NCBI GenBank assembly: GCA_033439255.1
Contig: CM065882.1
Coordinates: 2,852,001-2,916,000, forward strand
DNA length: 64,000 bases
Direction: 5' to 3'
Source of the DNA: Hericium rajendrae
Taxonomy: Eukaryota > Basidiomycota > Agaricomycetes > Russulales > Hericiaceae
Under the pieces are notes generated by a model, which was given only the letters and a program-made list of their open reading frames with translations, did no database searches and was not told where the DNA came from. The first letter of the stretch is position 1; every line of letters begins with the position of its first letter. The position numbers were made by a program, and so were the translations under genes. Shown in pieces: positions 34,808 through 46,700 of this stretch.

Positions 34808-36046
34808 ATGTCCTCGCTAGCTCAATTTCTCGACGCTACCTTTCCGTCAGATGATGTCGTAGATATGTGGACTGTTGATTGTCATCTGGCCCGCAGCTTT
34901 GACCGAACGGAGCCAATCAGCTTTCCATCTTTCAGGACTAGACTGCGCGATACCACAACGCTCATCAGAGACATGGCATTCGAACTCCGGGACGATGAAG
35001 TCTGCATGAAGGGCAAAATACGAGAGACGGCGCTTGGTATGATCACGACGATAGCTTTCACAGGTGTTCGAACTGCTGATATTTTCATTCAAAGCCGCAT
35101 CGCTCTCCAGCGAGGATGGGATAGATAATGTAAGTGTTCGAAGTAGCTCACGCGTTGTTACCCTAACAGTATCCACGCAGCTTCATGGACACGGACAACA
35201 TCCTAGCGATGTCGAATCCATAGTGTCTGTCAGCCGTACAGACAACAAGGTCCGTGAAAAATGGTTGTGACTGCCTTTCGCTTCATGCTGAACAGGACTG
35301 CAGGACCTGACCAGTAGGCTAACACATGACCACAGCATCGATGGTATAAGGGGCATAGTTGGTCAAACGGTCCTAGGTGATTTTTGCCGCGTGCTGAATT
35401 TTCGAATAGGACACAACCGATGACCTAGCGAACCGGCTCAGCACCGTTCATATGCAGCCCGACAATTTGTCATCCGAGCAGTTGCAAGTCGATAAAAGTG
35501 TTGAGGGTGTGTATATGCCTCGCTGTGCTGTCCGCCTTTTGATGACGTGCGGATAGAGCTGAGTTCTGCGTCTGGAGGGGACCTGGATGATGTCAGCGAT
35601 ATCGTTGATGCCCAATCGGTACGAGTGCAGTACGCTTCTGGTCTCCCCTAGACATAATTAATGTACCAATTCAGGAGATTTATTTTGCTCGCAATACGAA
35701 GAAGATTCGCGGAGAGACGGAAAAGACTGTCTGGCTGGAGAGCAAAGGACGATCTGCTCTAGAAAATCCTCCACTTATGAGACCCGAGGCCACCCTTGCT
35801 CTTGCAGACTTGTTTATTCACCGGTTCCCACAGCCCGGAAAGGATGATGGTCTTCAGATCTGGGTTTTGACTAGAAACGACAGCCGTAGGCTCAACTGGA
35901 CCCGTGTATGGGCCATTGAGGAACATAGGCATCCCCGACTTCCCGATCATGTTCTTTCCTTCAACGCATCCAACGAACCAACATGGGTTGGTTTTAACAC
36001 TGCGCGCCAGCACCGGGTTCCGGCACTATTCGGGGTGCATCAGTAA
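34808..36046 (+). CDS. hypothetical agaricomycete protein
   Basis: Start ATG 34808 (MSSLAQFLDATFPSDDVVD). Exons follow at ~35094-35128 (AASLSSEDGIDN), ~35181-35249 (LHGHGQHPSDVESIVSVSR), ~35411-35508 (LANRLSTVHMQPDNLSSEQL), ~35551-35617 (SSASGGDLDDVSDIVDAQS) and a long last exon ~35674-36046 (EIYFARNTKKIRGETEKTVW; ALADLFIHRFPQPGKDDGLQ; WTRVWAIEEHRHPRLPDHVL), stop TAA. Introns have consensus ends; one exon near 35290-35400 is unresolved. The protein is mostly hydrophilic, without signal peptide or membrane segment, and I recognise no domain. Confidence 0.6.
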
Positions 36047-36509
36047 CTATCCGCATATGAGGTAGCATAGTAGTCAGTGCGATGGCGGATGGGGATCTTT
36101 GTGGAGACGCAACTTGGTATGAACAGGCAATAGAGCATTAATAGTACAGATCCACTGCTGTACACACATCTCGAAAGTGACAATACTATAAGTGATCCAA
36201 GATATCTCGCATAAGAAAAGGATAGATATTGCTGCGCTCAATACTTGCGAAGCACCGGAACACGGGCGCCACGTGGACGTAAAGTTTTTGCGCACTCGCG
36301 ACGGACACCAAGTACTGTCAGACATCCTGTCTACTGTGCCTTGGAGAAACTATGCTTAGCTAACACGCGGTGCCGGATGAGACATGGCAAAAAAGTGAAC
36401 AATAATATTTGGCATCGTGAGCACAGAGAAGGTAGTATGATATGTACGCATATGAGTATAGCAAAGAGAAATAGACATGTACATGCGGAAGGCTTCCCTG
36501 AACAGTCCA

Positions 36510-37612
36510 TCAAGGCTCACCATGTACATGAAGCTGGTACAGACATGTGTTCTCCTTGGAGCCCCAATTCGTTAACACTTGGAAGATGACAGCTTGTGAA
36601 GTAAGATTGAGACGAAGTGTGGTATCGTCGAGAGAAAAGGTCTGAACCTGCTCGTCAGAATTGATATTGTAATCAAATTTAGCGAGAGGCAGGAGGGAAA
36701 CCGAGCGCGGTAGGGCACGGGTTAACGACTTCGATGGTGTTACCTCCATCGTCCTTCACCCCCCCAGTGCTTGGATATCATGCGGCTTCACTACTGACCA
36801 CAAGACGAATGTCCGTGGTGCTGTGGTGACGTCCCGAATGAGCTCTGCACGGATATGTTCGACCGACACATTGTGAATCCTTATGGGCTGCGACAAACGA
36901 ATAGCCAGATGCCCCGAGGCACCGCTGAAGGGCCAGCAGAATCCGGGACGTATGTCTGACTGAAGGGCAATGGAAGGGGGTCTTGCAGCCGGTGGAGCGA
37001 GGCCGATACGACTGGCCACAGTATTGTATCCAAAGCGGCGAGAAAGAGTATATGTCGGCGACGTCCAAGCCTCGATAGGCCGCCCTCCCAGATCATAGCT
37101 CGCGAAATCGCGATACCCTGCACCGCTACGAAGATGATGACGAATCTGTGTCTTGACTTCCTCCGATATGACAGACACGATGGGGAGGTGGCTGCTCTCC
37201 GCAGGGAAAAATGACGTGGCGAGCCACGCCGGCATCACCGGAAAAAATCCCTCCCCCCTGGATTCGAGATGACATGCCCACTTGGTGATAAGAGCTGTGG
37301 CGAACATAGCAATAGTTGCTTGCCAAAACTGGTAGCCCAAAGGAAAGACGAGATATCGTGAAAGTCGAAGAAATAATGAAAAGACGGCGCAGACAAAGGA
37401 GCGGCTGAGAGTCACGACGCTTGATGACCATGTTCGCACGGACTGTGTCTGCATCTGCATGGTATCGTGTTCGTCGGATAAACTATCGTCTTCCTGGATT
37501 CGTGGCTAAGGTGAAAGATGTGTCTTATCAGCAGAACGAGACTTACCTGCTGCCCACCTGAGCTTTGGGAGCGACCTTCCTTCCAATGCCCGATATTTCT
37601 ATGATCAGCAGA
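36510..37612 (-). CDS. SUN-domain (Sad1/UNC-84) nuclear-envelope-type protein, with an in-frame TGA
   Basis: The C-terminal half is a SUN domain: GYRDFASYDLGGRPIEAW, PSIALQSDIRPGFCWPFSGA (the conserved P-G-x-C-W-x-F), GHLAIRLSQPIRIHNVSVEH, TTAPRTFVLWSVV, and the final block FQVLTNWGSKENTCLYQLHV followed by HGEP and the stop at 36510. Upstream are an N-terminal hydrophobic region (LVFPLGYQFWQATIAMFATA, ~37350-37290) and a Ser/Asp-rich head (EDDSLSDEHD) reached by an intron (37546-37493). SUN proteins sit in the inner nuclear membrane and bind KASH proteins in the lumen, linking nucleus to cytoskeleton. An in-frame TGA (36758-36756, after ALGG) interrupts the domain, then the same frame continues RTMEVTPSKS. 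The N-terminus may reach 37952 (a frame starting MHNTRTMGAPAPSPALSRP). Confidence 0.82.
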
Positions 37613-38104
37613 CTACTCGAATCAGTGAGTGCTGAAATCATAAAAATAAGAGTTCACAAACGCACATCGACGACCTGCGATCAGATTTGAGCCACAGGCA
37701 TTGAAGGCTGCCCCTACAGACGAAATCTCTCAGGACCAAATCGAGCTTTTCGTGCGACAACACATGAGCTGTCGTCATCCCATCGAGGTGGCAATACAGG
37801 ATCAGCCGAAGACATGAGAAGACAATATTCGCTTTGCTGTGCCGATCAACCTGAACGGTCGGGCTGTAGGTTATGGCGACTACAATAGTAACAATGGGGC
37901 GCGAGAGGGCAGGAGAGGGTGCAGGGGCGCCCATTGTTCGGGTATTGTGCATTCAACTCCGACGGCTTTTGCCGACCTCAGCACACGTTGCAGATCTAAA
38001 ATATAAACCACCTGGGCAATGACATCGTCGATACTGCAAGGTGTGCCTACTGCTTGCAGGCCTTATATACAGATTACAGGTATCGCTTCTCGGTGATCAT
38101 TTAT

Positions 38105-38498
38105 ATGGCTAGGTGAGTTTGTTGTCAAGTTTACAACGTTTCACTAAAATCTATCGTTCATCGTTCATCCAGCGAGTCCTCTCCTCCGTCAACCACACCG
38201 AGGCCTGTCCTCTCTTCTGAGACCGCTTCAACGATTAGATGGCTGGCCAATAGACTTTTCGCCACTCAGGATGAGCTTTTGGAAGCGCAAAGACAACTGC
38301 AGGAGGCGAAGGAAGTGATTAGGGAGCTCCTGCTGGCACTGGAGCATAATCGAAAGGCGGTTGTGTATGATGTGCACCGCGCTTTAAAGATTGTACGCAC
38401 ATTTCCTTGACGACCCTCGGCATTGTTTCATTACTTATCACTTCACCCAGGAGGAGTATGTGAGGCTGTATGTTGTTACATCGGAGACGGCATCCTAG
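38105..38498 (+). CDS. small coiled-coil protein, 91 aa
   Basis: Three exons: 38105-38112 (ATG GCT AG), 38173-38392 and 38451-38498; they sum to 276 nt, divisible by three. The first exon is 8 nt, with donor gtgagt and acceptor atccag. After a Pro/Ser-rich start (SSPPSTTPRPVLSS) the protein is one amphipathic helix (LFATQDELLEAQRQLQEAKE, VIRELLLALEHNRKAVVY) and ends YVVTSETAS. No domain recognised. It is too short for functional inference. Confidence 0.7.
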
Positions 38499-38951
38499 AC
38501 CAGCAGTTTTAATGGATGGGGTGCCGCCAGAAAGCTTGATGTATTTGTATGGTTCGGACGGTTTCTATCTCATCAGTCACTCATAGCTCCAGTCTTTCTT
38601 TGCATCTGCTTACTCCGCGCCTTCGTTGAAATGCATGTGCGCAGGGTGGGGCGATGAAAGTTGGGAGAGAACTCTCTTATCCTAGTATCAACATTTTTTT
38701 TCGCATCGCATCGCGGATCTTTGAGAGCCTTGCCCCCAAGGCTATCGGACCCCGAGCTACCCGTGGCATCACGCTCTTTGTCTACTCTGTCCATTAGTAT
38801 AAGTGGCCTCCGTGATATCGAGTGCGTGCTCTGGTGCTCTCATCTCAGCCCTTCCATCTCCCATTCCACTCCCATTCTAGCACGTCACGATTGTATTGTG
38901 CGATGACGAACAGTCGGTGCGTATGAATTCAGGACTCTTCTAGTGCTGATC

Positions 38952-39417
38952 ATGGACATATCAAAACCAGTGTCTTCTGCGCGACTTGCGTCAGCTTTTC
39001 GGTCGTATGTCCTTACACCCAGAAACGTCGGTCTCCTTGGAAACCGGCAGCAGTAATCATATACAGAACTGACAGTCACCCAGGGTATTGTGAGTGAATG
39101 TCCTACGCCATTTATTGACATAGGGTATGAACGAAAATCTTTCAGTCCGGCTCAGCATTCAGGTGGTTGAGGAGTTCTATGACAGTCAGGTCTTCGATCA
39201 AGAAATCACACCTCACTGGATCAGGTCGTCGGTCAGGAGTTGTTGATATCTCGTCCTTCTGTATCTAACCATGAATCTGTTATTTCAGGAGGGCACGCTA
39301 TGTCGCTGGACCGTGTCGGAACGAGGACGTGAGGAGTTCCAGTTGTCCTTTTCTGACAGCGAATATGCTGTCGGATTTCTGTACACAATGATTAAAGCTA
39401 CGGAATTTGTATTCTAA
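38952..39417 (+). CDS. short hypothetical protein (start uncertain)
   Basis: The well-supported part is 39127-39417: MNENLSVRLSIQVVEEFYDS to HWIRSS, an intron (gtcagg...tttcag) and EGTLCRWTVSERGREEFQLS ending EFVF, TAA 39415-39417. An upstream exon starting at ATG 38952 (MDISKPVSSARLASAFR) may belong to the same gene through a donor at gtcgta. No domain or targeting signal is visible. Confidence 0.45.
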
Positions 39418-41414
39418 CTAATAGCCATATTAGCCCTCATCCTTATAGACATCGTTACTTCACTCGTCAAGCCCAAACCCGACCTAACGCTTCGCCCGAG
39501 ATGCTGATGCACTAGATAGTAAAATATTGGGCACGATGGGCATGCATCTGCTGGGGAGTAGGCACCGCGATCACCCGCATGTCATGAATCATTCTACACG
39601 TCATTGTCGTTGAAGAGCTTAGCTGAGATTGAATTTTTATCCCACGGGGATTGGACGCCACAATTACTGGACGATCGACTTTCGCACCTCGTTATACTGG
39701 TCACCTAAGGTTACGGTAAGCAACTCGTAGTATCGCTCGAAAAGCCGTCTTGCTGACCATATATCATTCCCCACTCACCACATAACCCATCATCGATCAT
39801 GTCCGTCCACTCCCAACGGCATTCCCTGCTCCTGAACCGCCGCTGCTTTGCTTCGTTCACGATCTCCAGCTGCGTGCGCCCTCCGCGCATGGCCATCGCA
39901 TCGCGCTGGATGCGCTAGAGTGTGCACGCCAGAATGACTTCAAGAGCGCGGGAGTGCGACAATCGAGTCGACATCCGCAACATTGGGCCCCACATATATA
40001 CTCATCGTTCGTCGACGAGGCGCGATGGACGTCGGCTCTCGCCAAACAGGCCCATGAGTGTGCTCTTGCCAGCGAGGCTAAGCTGGAAGTGTGGCGCGGA
40101 GGGGCACTACGCACCGCGTAGCGAAGCAGCCCGGCCCTCATATCCATCAATATATCTGCACCCACACACGTCGTATGCGACTATGCTATTCCTCAACCGC
40201 TCTCTCGTCCATCTTCCACGTCGGTGATTTACCTTCAACAGATTCGTTATCTCTGCTGCCTCATAAGATGCACATAAGTACTCTATACATCAAGCCCTTG
40301 TTTACATATGTTCCCCGAGTGAGTGTTGCCCGGGCAGGTCATGTCTTGATTACTGAGTATGTTTCACTGTTCAGGTTCGCAAGAATCATACATATTCATA
40401 AAGACAGGATCCAGAGCAAGGAATGCACTGTCAGAGTACTGTCAGGTGGAGCGCTAGTGTCGACGACGACGCTACCTTGGAGTTCACTGCTGTCAGGCAA
40501 GATTTCTAGACTTATGTAAAGCCTCACACATCTCGGTTTGAACATGCAAGTAAAGCCACACGCGCCAGGTCTCGTGAGGTGGTTGTGCCTCGATCAATGT
40601 CATGCACTGATCAGCGGTGCGCGAGCCTTCCGTTGGTTTTATCTTGCCATGTGGTACATACCTGACCAAACATGCAGATGATCTTTACTTCCCGGTGGCC
40701 GCTCTCCGTTGCTTACTCTTCTTTGCGACATCGTGCACCGTCTTCCCCCGTCCCTGAACACTAAGTGCTGTATAATGAATTATACAGGGTTCACGATGGG
40801 CGCGAAGACAGACCTCACGGACGGGGATGTGCTATCACCAGAATGAGTGCAATGCCCAGAAGCCCTGGGCCTGGAACAGCATCTTCCCCTCCATAGTCCA
40901 TATGAAGCGCACGTCAGTGCGCGACTTCCATCATCAGCGTCGCTATGCAGTCCATCCCCGTCCCAACCAATTAGGGGAGGCAATTTGCTTCGTGCCAACG
41001 TTGTAGGTGTGTAATCGTATGGCCTGGTGAACCAGCTCTCGCGACATGGTATCTTTTACACGGAGGTACGCACGTTGACCTTGACGTATTTCAGATGTGC
41101 TCACAACGTGTTCGCAAAGCTACGTACAATCTGCAGTCCAGGCAGACAGCCGCGTCTGATCCATCTGCGCTGACTCGAAAACCAAGACTAGTATAAGAAG
41201 TGAGTTCTTATCTTCCTTCCTCCTTATGATGAACGTCGCGGCCAATGCCTACAGAATGAATTGGGAGGCTCTGAGCCGGTCACATGACTGCATTCTCACG
41301 CTGTACAACAAAGAACAAAGACCACCGAATCCTTAAAGCATTGCTTGCAGGCGGTTTGACGAGCTTACCATTTACTCCCTGCCACTTGCTCCCTATTGCC
41401 ACAGCGCCCCCGAT
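39418..41414. other. mostly gene-free stretch with one exon-like frame
   Basis: 39800-40122 (+) reads as coding by composition (APEPPLLCFVHDLQLRAPSA; ALAKQAHECALASEAKLEVW) and ends at TAG 40120-40122, but it has no ATG and I found no partner exons or known domain; it may be an isolated gene fragment. The stretch also holds copy 2 of the 0.5 kb direct repeat. 40690-41414 shows nothing I can support. Confidence 0.35.
40205..40685 (+). repeat. copy 2 of a dispersed ~0.5 kb direct repeat
   Basis: Same-orientation partner of 34190-34755, roughly 70-80% alike by eye with small indels; it lacks the first ~60 bp of copy 1. Coding frames in copy 1 are broken here, so the shared function, if any, is not obviously protein coding. 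Confidence 0.75.
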
Positions 41415-42574
41415 ATGTTTTTCTGTGTATTGACGTTTTCTCTACTGCGGCCTTTCATTAGACAGGTCGTCATCGCATTGTGCTTGATCGCCGCCGTCAC
41501 ATATATCGACCCTATCATCAATCCTGGCACATTAATGTGCCACTTGCCATACGTCTCTTCTGTCTGCAAGATCCTCGGACATTCCTCCTCTTACAATGCT
41601 ACACATTCTGCTCTATTCGCGGGTGCATACGAACGGCAGTTCAACACCCTTGACGATTTATTGCAACTCACGGTGGAGACATCGAGTACTCTGACTGATG
41701 ACCTAGTTGCTGCGCGTCTCGCAGTGGAGGATCTGATGATCGTTATCAAGGCTGGGCCGGTTCAGCGGCGCGACATCATTGCTGAACAGATCGGTATCTT
41801 TGTTGCGGAAGCGAAGGAGGTTGGATGTGACCTCCAGAAGTTCATGATGAGGATCTATGGTGCCGTCGACAGGTTCGTCCCTAACATTGTTCATTGCTTT
41901 TCGAATCTTATCTTCTATCTTTCCTCAGGGTCGTCGCAGAGAATGAATACACACTCCAGCGACTTGGCAGCCAGAGGCCTATGTCCCTTTCTGACTACTT
42001 CCTTTGTTTTAGCACGGGGAACCGCACCTTCGCGATGTGCTCTGCCAATGCATCTGCTCAGATGGCCGTTCGCGCCTCAATCTCGGCCTTCGAAGCTGCG
42101 ACAGCGGAGTTGATTGTTTGGGCAACAAAGTTGGAGGGTTCTTTGACCCGGATTGACCAGCATTTACAAACCATCCGTGATACTGTGGCCGCCGAAACCA
42201 GCGACGCCCTTGCTGAGAAAGATGTATTGTTGTCTTCGATGCGCTCTATGTTCGGCGGGAATAGGCTTGCGATGGCGAAGCTCCGTACTCAGTTTCAGAC
42301 TCTCAAGCTTGTGATAGCCTATCATAGCAACGCTCACCGCTACATCGTCGGTGCTCAACAAGAACTGCGGCTGATGGACGATGGTCTCGAGGAGTTGCGT
42401 CGTCTGTGTTCGGAGCACCTTTTGACAGGCCGAGACCTCCAGTTGGAATCGGTGGTGGACGCCATCAGTCGGGGACTTGATAGGCTGCAGTTGGGGCGCA
42501 AGGCTACTCGGGTAGGTGTGGATGGCGCCCAGACGAAGTTGAAGTCTGTGGAGCTTCTCGCCATCGATCAGTAA
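41415..42574 (+). CDS. membrane-anchored coiled-coil protein, 367 aa
   Basis: Two exons, 41415-41872 and 41929-42574, sum to 1104 nt. The 56-nt intron is gttcgt...cctcag in phase 2 (R split AG|G). The N-terminus has one or two hydrophobic stretches (FFCVLTFSLLRPFIRQVVIA, LCLIAAVTYIDPII) followed by long helices with leucine heptads (LVAARLAVEDLMIVIK; ISAFEAATAELIVWATKLEG; LTRIDQHLQTIRDTVAAE; LGRKATRVGVDGAQTKL). This is a type often seen in agaricomycete genomes and uncharacterised. Probably an integral membrane protein with a cytoplasmic helical bundle. Stop TAA 42572-42574. Confidence 0.8.
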
Positions 42575-43774
42575 ATGTTGTCGCGTGGTCGTGAGTCGAG
42601 CTCTTTGCGTCGGTCCATACTTCCTAGTTGCTTATTACCACACAGGTCCGGTGGCATCTATGCGTGGTTGCCGTATGCCATCGTGAAGATTCCCTTTTCC
42701 TCCTTTACTTTTCTATGTACTATCATCGCATTCCTTTCCTAACATTTACCTTTTTCATTCCGTACCCCTCGCTCCATAAGATCCGTTGCTCGCGCTTTTT
42801 CACATGGTCCATATTCAGTGTCTTATCATGCATTGTCAGCGGCTCTGTCTGAGTAGCTTGTGTGCGCGCGTATACATAAACGAGGTACAGAATCATCGCA
42901 GTGCATTGGCGTTGTTTGTCTTTGTTTGCCTTAGTCACGAGCGATCGTCCGAATCCTGCCAGTTTGAGTGCCCAACTTCAACGACTTCACATCATGGCAT
43001 TGGCAATATGCTTTTCATCCTCTCTTGGGTTGCTGCGACAACACATTCATGAGCTGCTCCAGCAGATTTCTGTCATATCGTGATCGATTTCGACCCCGCA
43101 CATCTGTGATCTTATCCCGAGTCGTCTCCTCTAGCCTTGCCTCAAGTCTCGCGCTCGATTCACCACGGAACGCTAGGTCAGTTCGGAATTCTATCATACT
43201 CATATCGAGTCCATCAACATGCATATAATACCTAGGTCTTTATAGGGAGAATGATGGGCGCGACGAGTTTTCGAATAACTTCATTCGATGACCATTCCAC
43301 TCCATGTGAACTACGTACGAGTATTGTGTCAATTTATCGCCTAGCACAAGATGGCTTCAGATCTCTTTAAATAGGCAAGTTCTATGGTGATTTAGGAGTA
43401 TCCCATGAAGCTGCAGCACAGCGGGTAGACAAGGGACGTCACGGTAGTGGGACAATGCATTTCAGCTAGTCGAGCACGCAATGTAAGCCCTCATTCTCTG
43501 CAGCTGCGTCCTCATCCACGCATCGTTGCAAGATTTTTCCCCGTTACCATAAGTCTGCCATAATGATGTATTGCCATTCGATACAGGACCCGCCACACTG
43601 CTGTTCGGCACATTCCAGATTCTCGGTGGCTCAATCATCCTTTCATACCATTGTCGCCAGAACTCATCTACTCCCAACTCTACTCTCACCACTTCCCCGT
43701 CCAGAGAACATCCCACTCGCTGGCCCTGGAAACCAGAATACTTTCATATAAACATCGGTTTCTCGTTTCATGCT
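42575..43774. other. gene-free stretch
   Basis: The 3' flank of the membrane coiled-coil gene is T-rich and likely its UTR (to ~42900). No supported gene from there to 43774; 43563-43774 includes probable promoter and 5' UTR of the next gene. Confidence 0.5.
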
Positions 43775-46700
43775 ATGGCTGATCCGCCAGTCGTGGATCC
43801 GAACAAGGCTCCCGGCCCTACAGGTACGTCTCATGGCTATTGCACGACGTTTTCTAGCTCATAATGTACAACAAGTTGATACCGGTCTAGACCCAGACGG
43901 CATGGAGACCGGAGGTGGCACTGATGCGGGCCATCCTGTTCGTGGCCTTAGGATGCCTCGCGTGGCCGGTGAGTCGCTTCAGCCTGCCATTCCGCAGTGG
44001 GGGATAATCTGTCAGAACTTCTTTTTGAAGGTCAAAAGCGCGGACGCAAGAAAGGCGAAGACAGACAGACGGATAAGAATAGTGAGCTGACAGCCAAGGC
44101 CGGTAGACAGATAGAGAATGGTAAGGAAACAGGGCGCCGCGAGGGAATTGCCAGTGGCCCTGGCCAAGCAGGTGATTCAATATTTTCCATGTATGGGCCA
44201 TTTTGTTGAGATGAATCACTAGTAGCGGGCAAGAAGAGATGTCGAGAGGAGGATCGTGATGACACCGAGGCTGTACAGCAAGAGAGACCTCCAGAGGATG
44301 TTTCGGTTCACAAACGACCGCGAACCGAAGACAAAGACCCGACTTCTCAGTTGAAATTGTATGTGCGATTTGCGCCGAGCTGGCCGTCATCTCAACTGGA
44401 ATTTAACAGGAGACCGAGGACTTCGAAGCGAAAGGGTCCTTTACCGCGGTCGAAGCAGGGTGCTTCAGAACGGGGGTCTACGGTTTGTACATCATTTCTC
44501 CGACTAATCAGTGACGTTGATGGCCTCTTTTTCAGTTGACTCAAGCTCCAGAAACTCAGGAAATAGAGATGCTAGATGCCACAAGTATGAATACCGAGAA
44601 CACAGACCATGACATGGTAGCGGTCAACACCTCATTCTCAACACAGATTACAGAAGGTGCTAACCTCAGTACGACATCGACTAACGCAACCGCGTCCACG
44701 GCTCGCCGTGTCCACAAGGTAGGGTTGACGTTGCTGAACTATCTGGCCATCTGACGATGCCCCTCAGATGCCTCAGACCTCGACGCGATACTCCGCACGA
44801 CTTGCTGCCAAACAGGAAGGCAAAGACATTGCAGTCATTCAGTCGGATGCTCCAAGTAAGACGAGAGAGGACGGCACACGTGCTACCACATCTGCTAAGG
44901 ATGGATCGAGCGATCCAGATAAAGAAGTAAGTCATTTCTTTCGATCACATTATATCGACATTCATGAAGGTTTCTTTTCCTTGCAGGAACTCTTTACCAC
45001 CTTGGAGATTCAGCGCACGCAAGCCGCGGCAGCGTTAAAGGCGTATGAAGCAGCGCTCAATGAACAGAGGGCGCAGGCTAAGCGCGATGTGGTGGCTGCA
45101 ATAAAACAGCTGAAGGAAGAGCTTGGGGCAGCGCATGTCCGCCTAGAGGAACACACTCGACGCGAGCAGATCCTTCTCAAGCAATTGGAGGAAGTGCAGA
45201 TGGTGAAGGGACCTGAGCGGGATGGCAAACAAGAGACGACACTACAAGCGAGTCATGAAGAGCCGGTGCATAAGATGGCCCAGATTTGACACGAACTGGA
45301 GGCCATATTGGTGGACGAACGGGATAAGGCGGCGGCGACGTTGGCGCAAATGCAAGAGGACCACAGGACCGCACTGCAGGAGGAGAAGACTCGGGCTGAG
45401 CACGAGGCAATGGATGTGGAGAACCAGCTGAAAGTGGAGCTCGCAGCGGCGCTTGGCCAGGCGGAGGAACGCACCCGACGCGAGGAGACTCTCCTCAAAC
45501 AATTGGAGCAGGCACAGAAGTTGGTGTTGGCTGCGAATGAGCGTGTGCGGGGCGTCGAGAGCCTTCAGGAGCAGCAAGTACAGGCGGATCGCGACGAGCT
45601 GCGGCGTCAGATGGCCCAGATGCGGCAGGAGCTGGAAGCCACATTGGAGGACGAACGCAAGCAGGCGGCCGCGGCGTTATCACAGATGCGAGAGGACCAC
45701 GAGGCCGCACTGCAGATGAAGGCTCGAGCTGAGCGTGAAGCGATGGATGCTGTAAGGCAGCTGCAGCAACAGCTGGAGGCAGCGCATAGCCACGCGGAGG
45801 AGCACACGGGACACAAGGAACACAAGGAATACCTCAGTCACGAGGTGCGACGGATGCAAAAGGGAAAGGGCGTTCTTCGTGAAGATTCGACTCGACGTGA
45901 AGCAGGATTTGCTCATCCTGGAGGTGAAGAGGGTATGGACATTTATGACGTATGTCCCAAATAATCTTGGATCTTGAGAGCTAATTTCGAACCCGCCGGA
46001 TTGCTGTAGGATGGGCCCGGGGAAAATGCACCCTCGCCGGGCATGCTCGCGCTTGCTTACTTGATTAACGCTGCTGCTCACTCGCCTGCGGCATCCGGTC
46101 CTAATGGTGGCTTGCCGGGTGAGGCGTCGGCGGCACAGTCCTCGAACAATACCTTCCCAAATCACGGTCCATTCGTCGGCAACATCAGAAAAATCTGCAA
46201 GTGCTACATAGCTCTATAAAGTCTACATAGATTTCATAGTTCCATAGCACTGCCCTTTTCTTTATAGCCAGCATAGCTAAAGGGAAATGCTATATAGTGC
46301 TATGAAGCTAAAAGGTGATGCTATGGAGTACTATCATAGCTATGAGAGCTGACTATGCAGCTACCATAGCATGCCTAGCTATGAAAGCTATAAGTGTCTA
46401 TGAAAGCTATGAGACTTATGCCACTTATATATTCTATATTTAATATGTAGACCTGACATATCTATTGAAGCAATAAAGCCTATTGAAACTATAAATTTTA
46501 ATCAAATTCATATAGCAAGGTCCAAATAAAATGATCACACAAATATAAACTTTGTTTAATACATCAAAATTATATTCAAATTATTATACTACTATAAACA
46601 AACATACTACTACTAATTGCAAAAAGATAAAAACACTACACTTACTACTAAAAGATAAATACAAGATAAGTATACTAGACTTACAAAGATTACAAAAAGC

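Noticed and set aside
11159-36758. UGA reassignment or selenocysteine because all in-frame stops are TGA
   Set aside because: Several well-modelled genes here end naturally at TGA (oxygenase 516-518, MYND 25746-25748, VPS39 57929-57927), and fungi lack selenocysteine insertion. CpG decay explains the pattern better.
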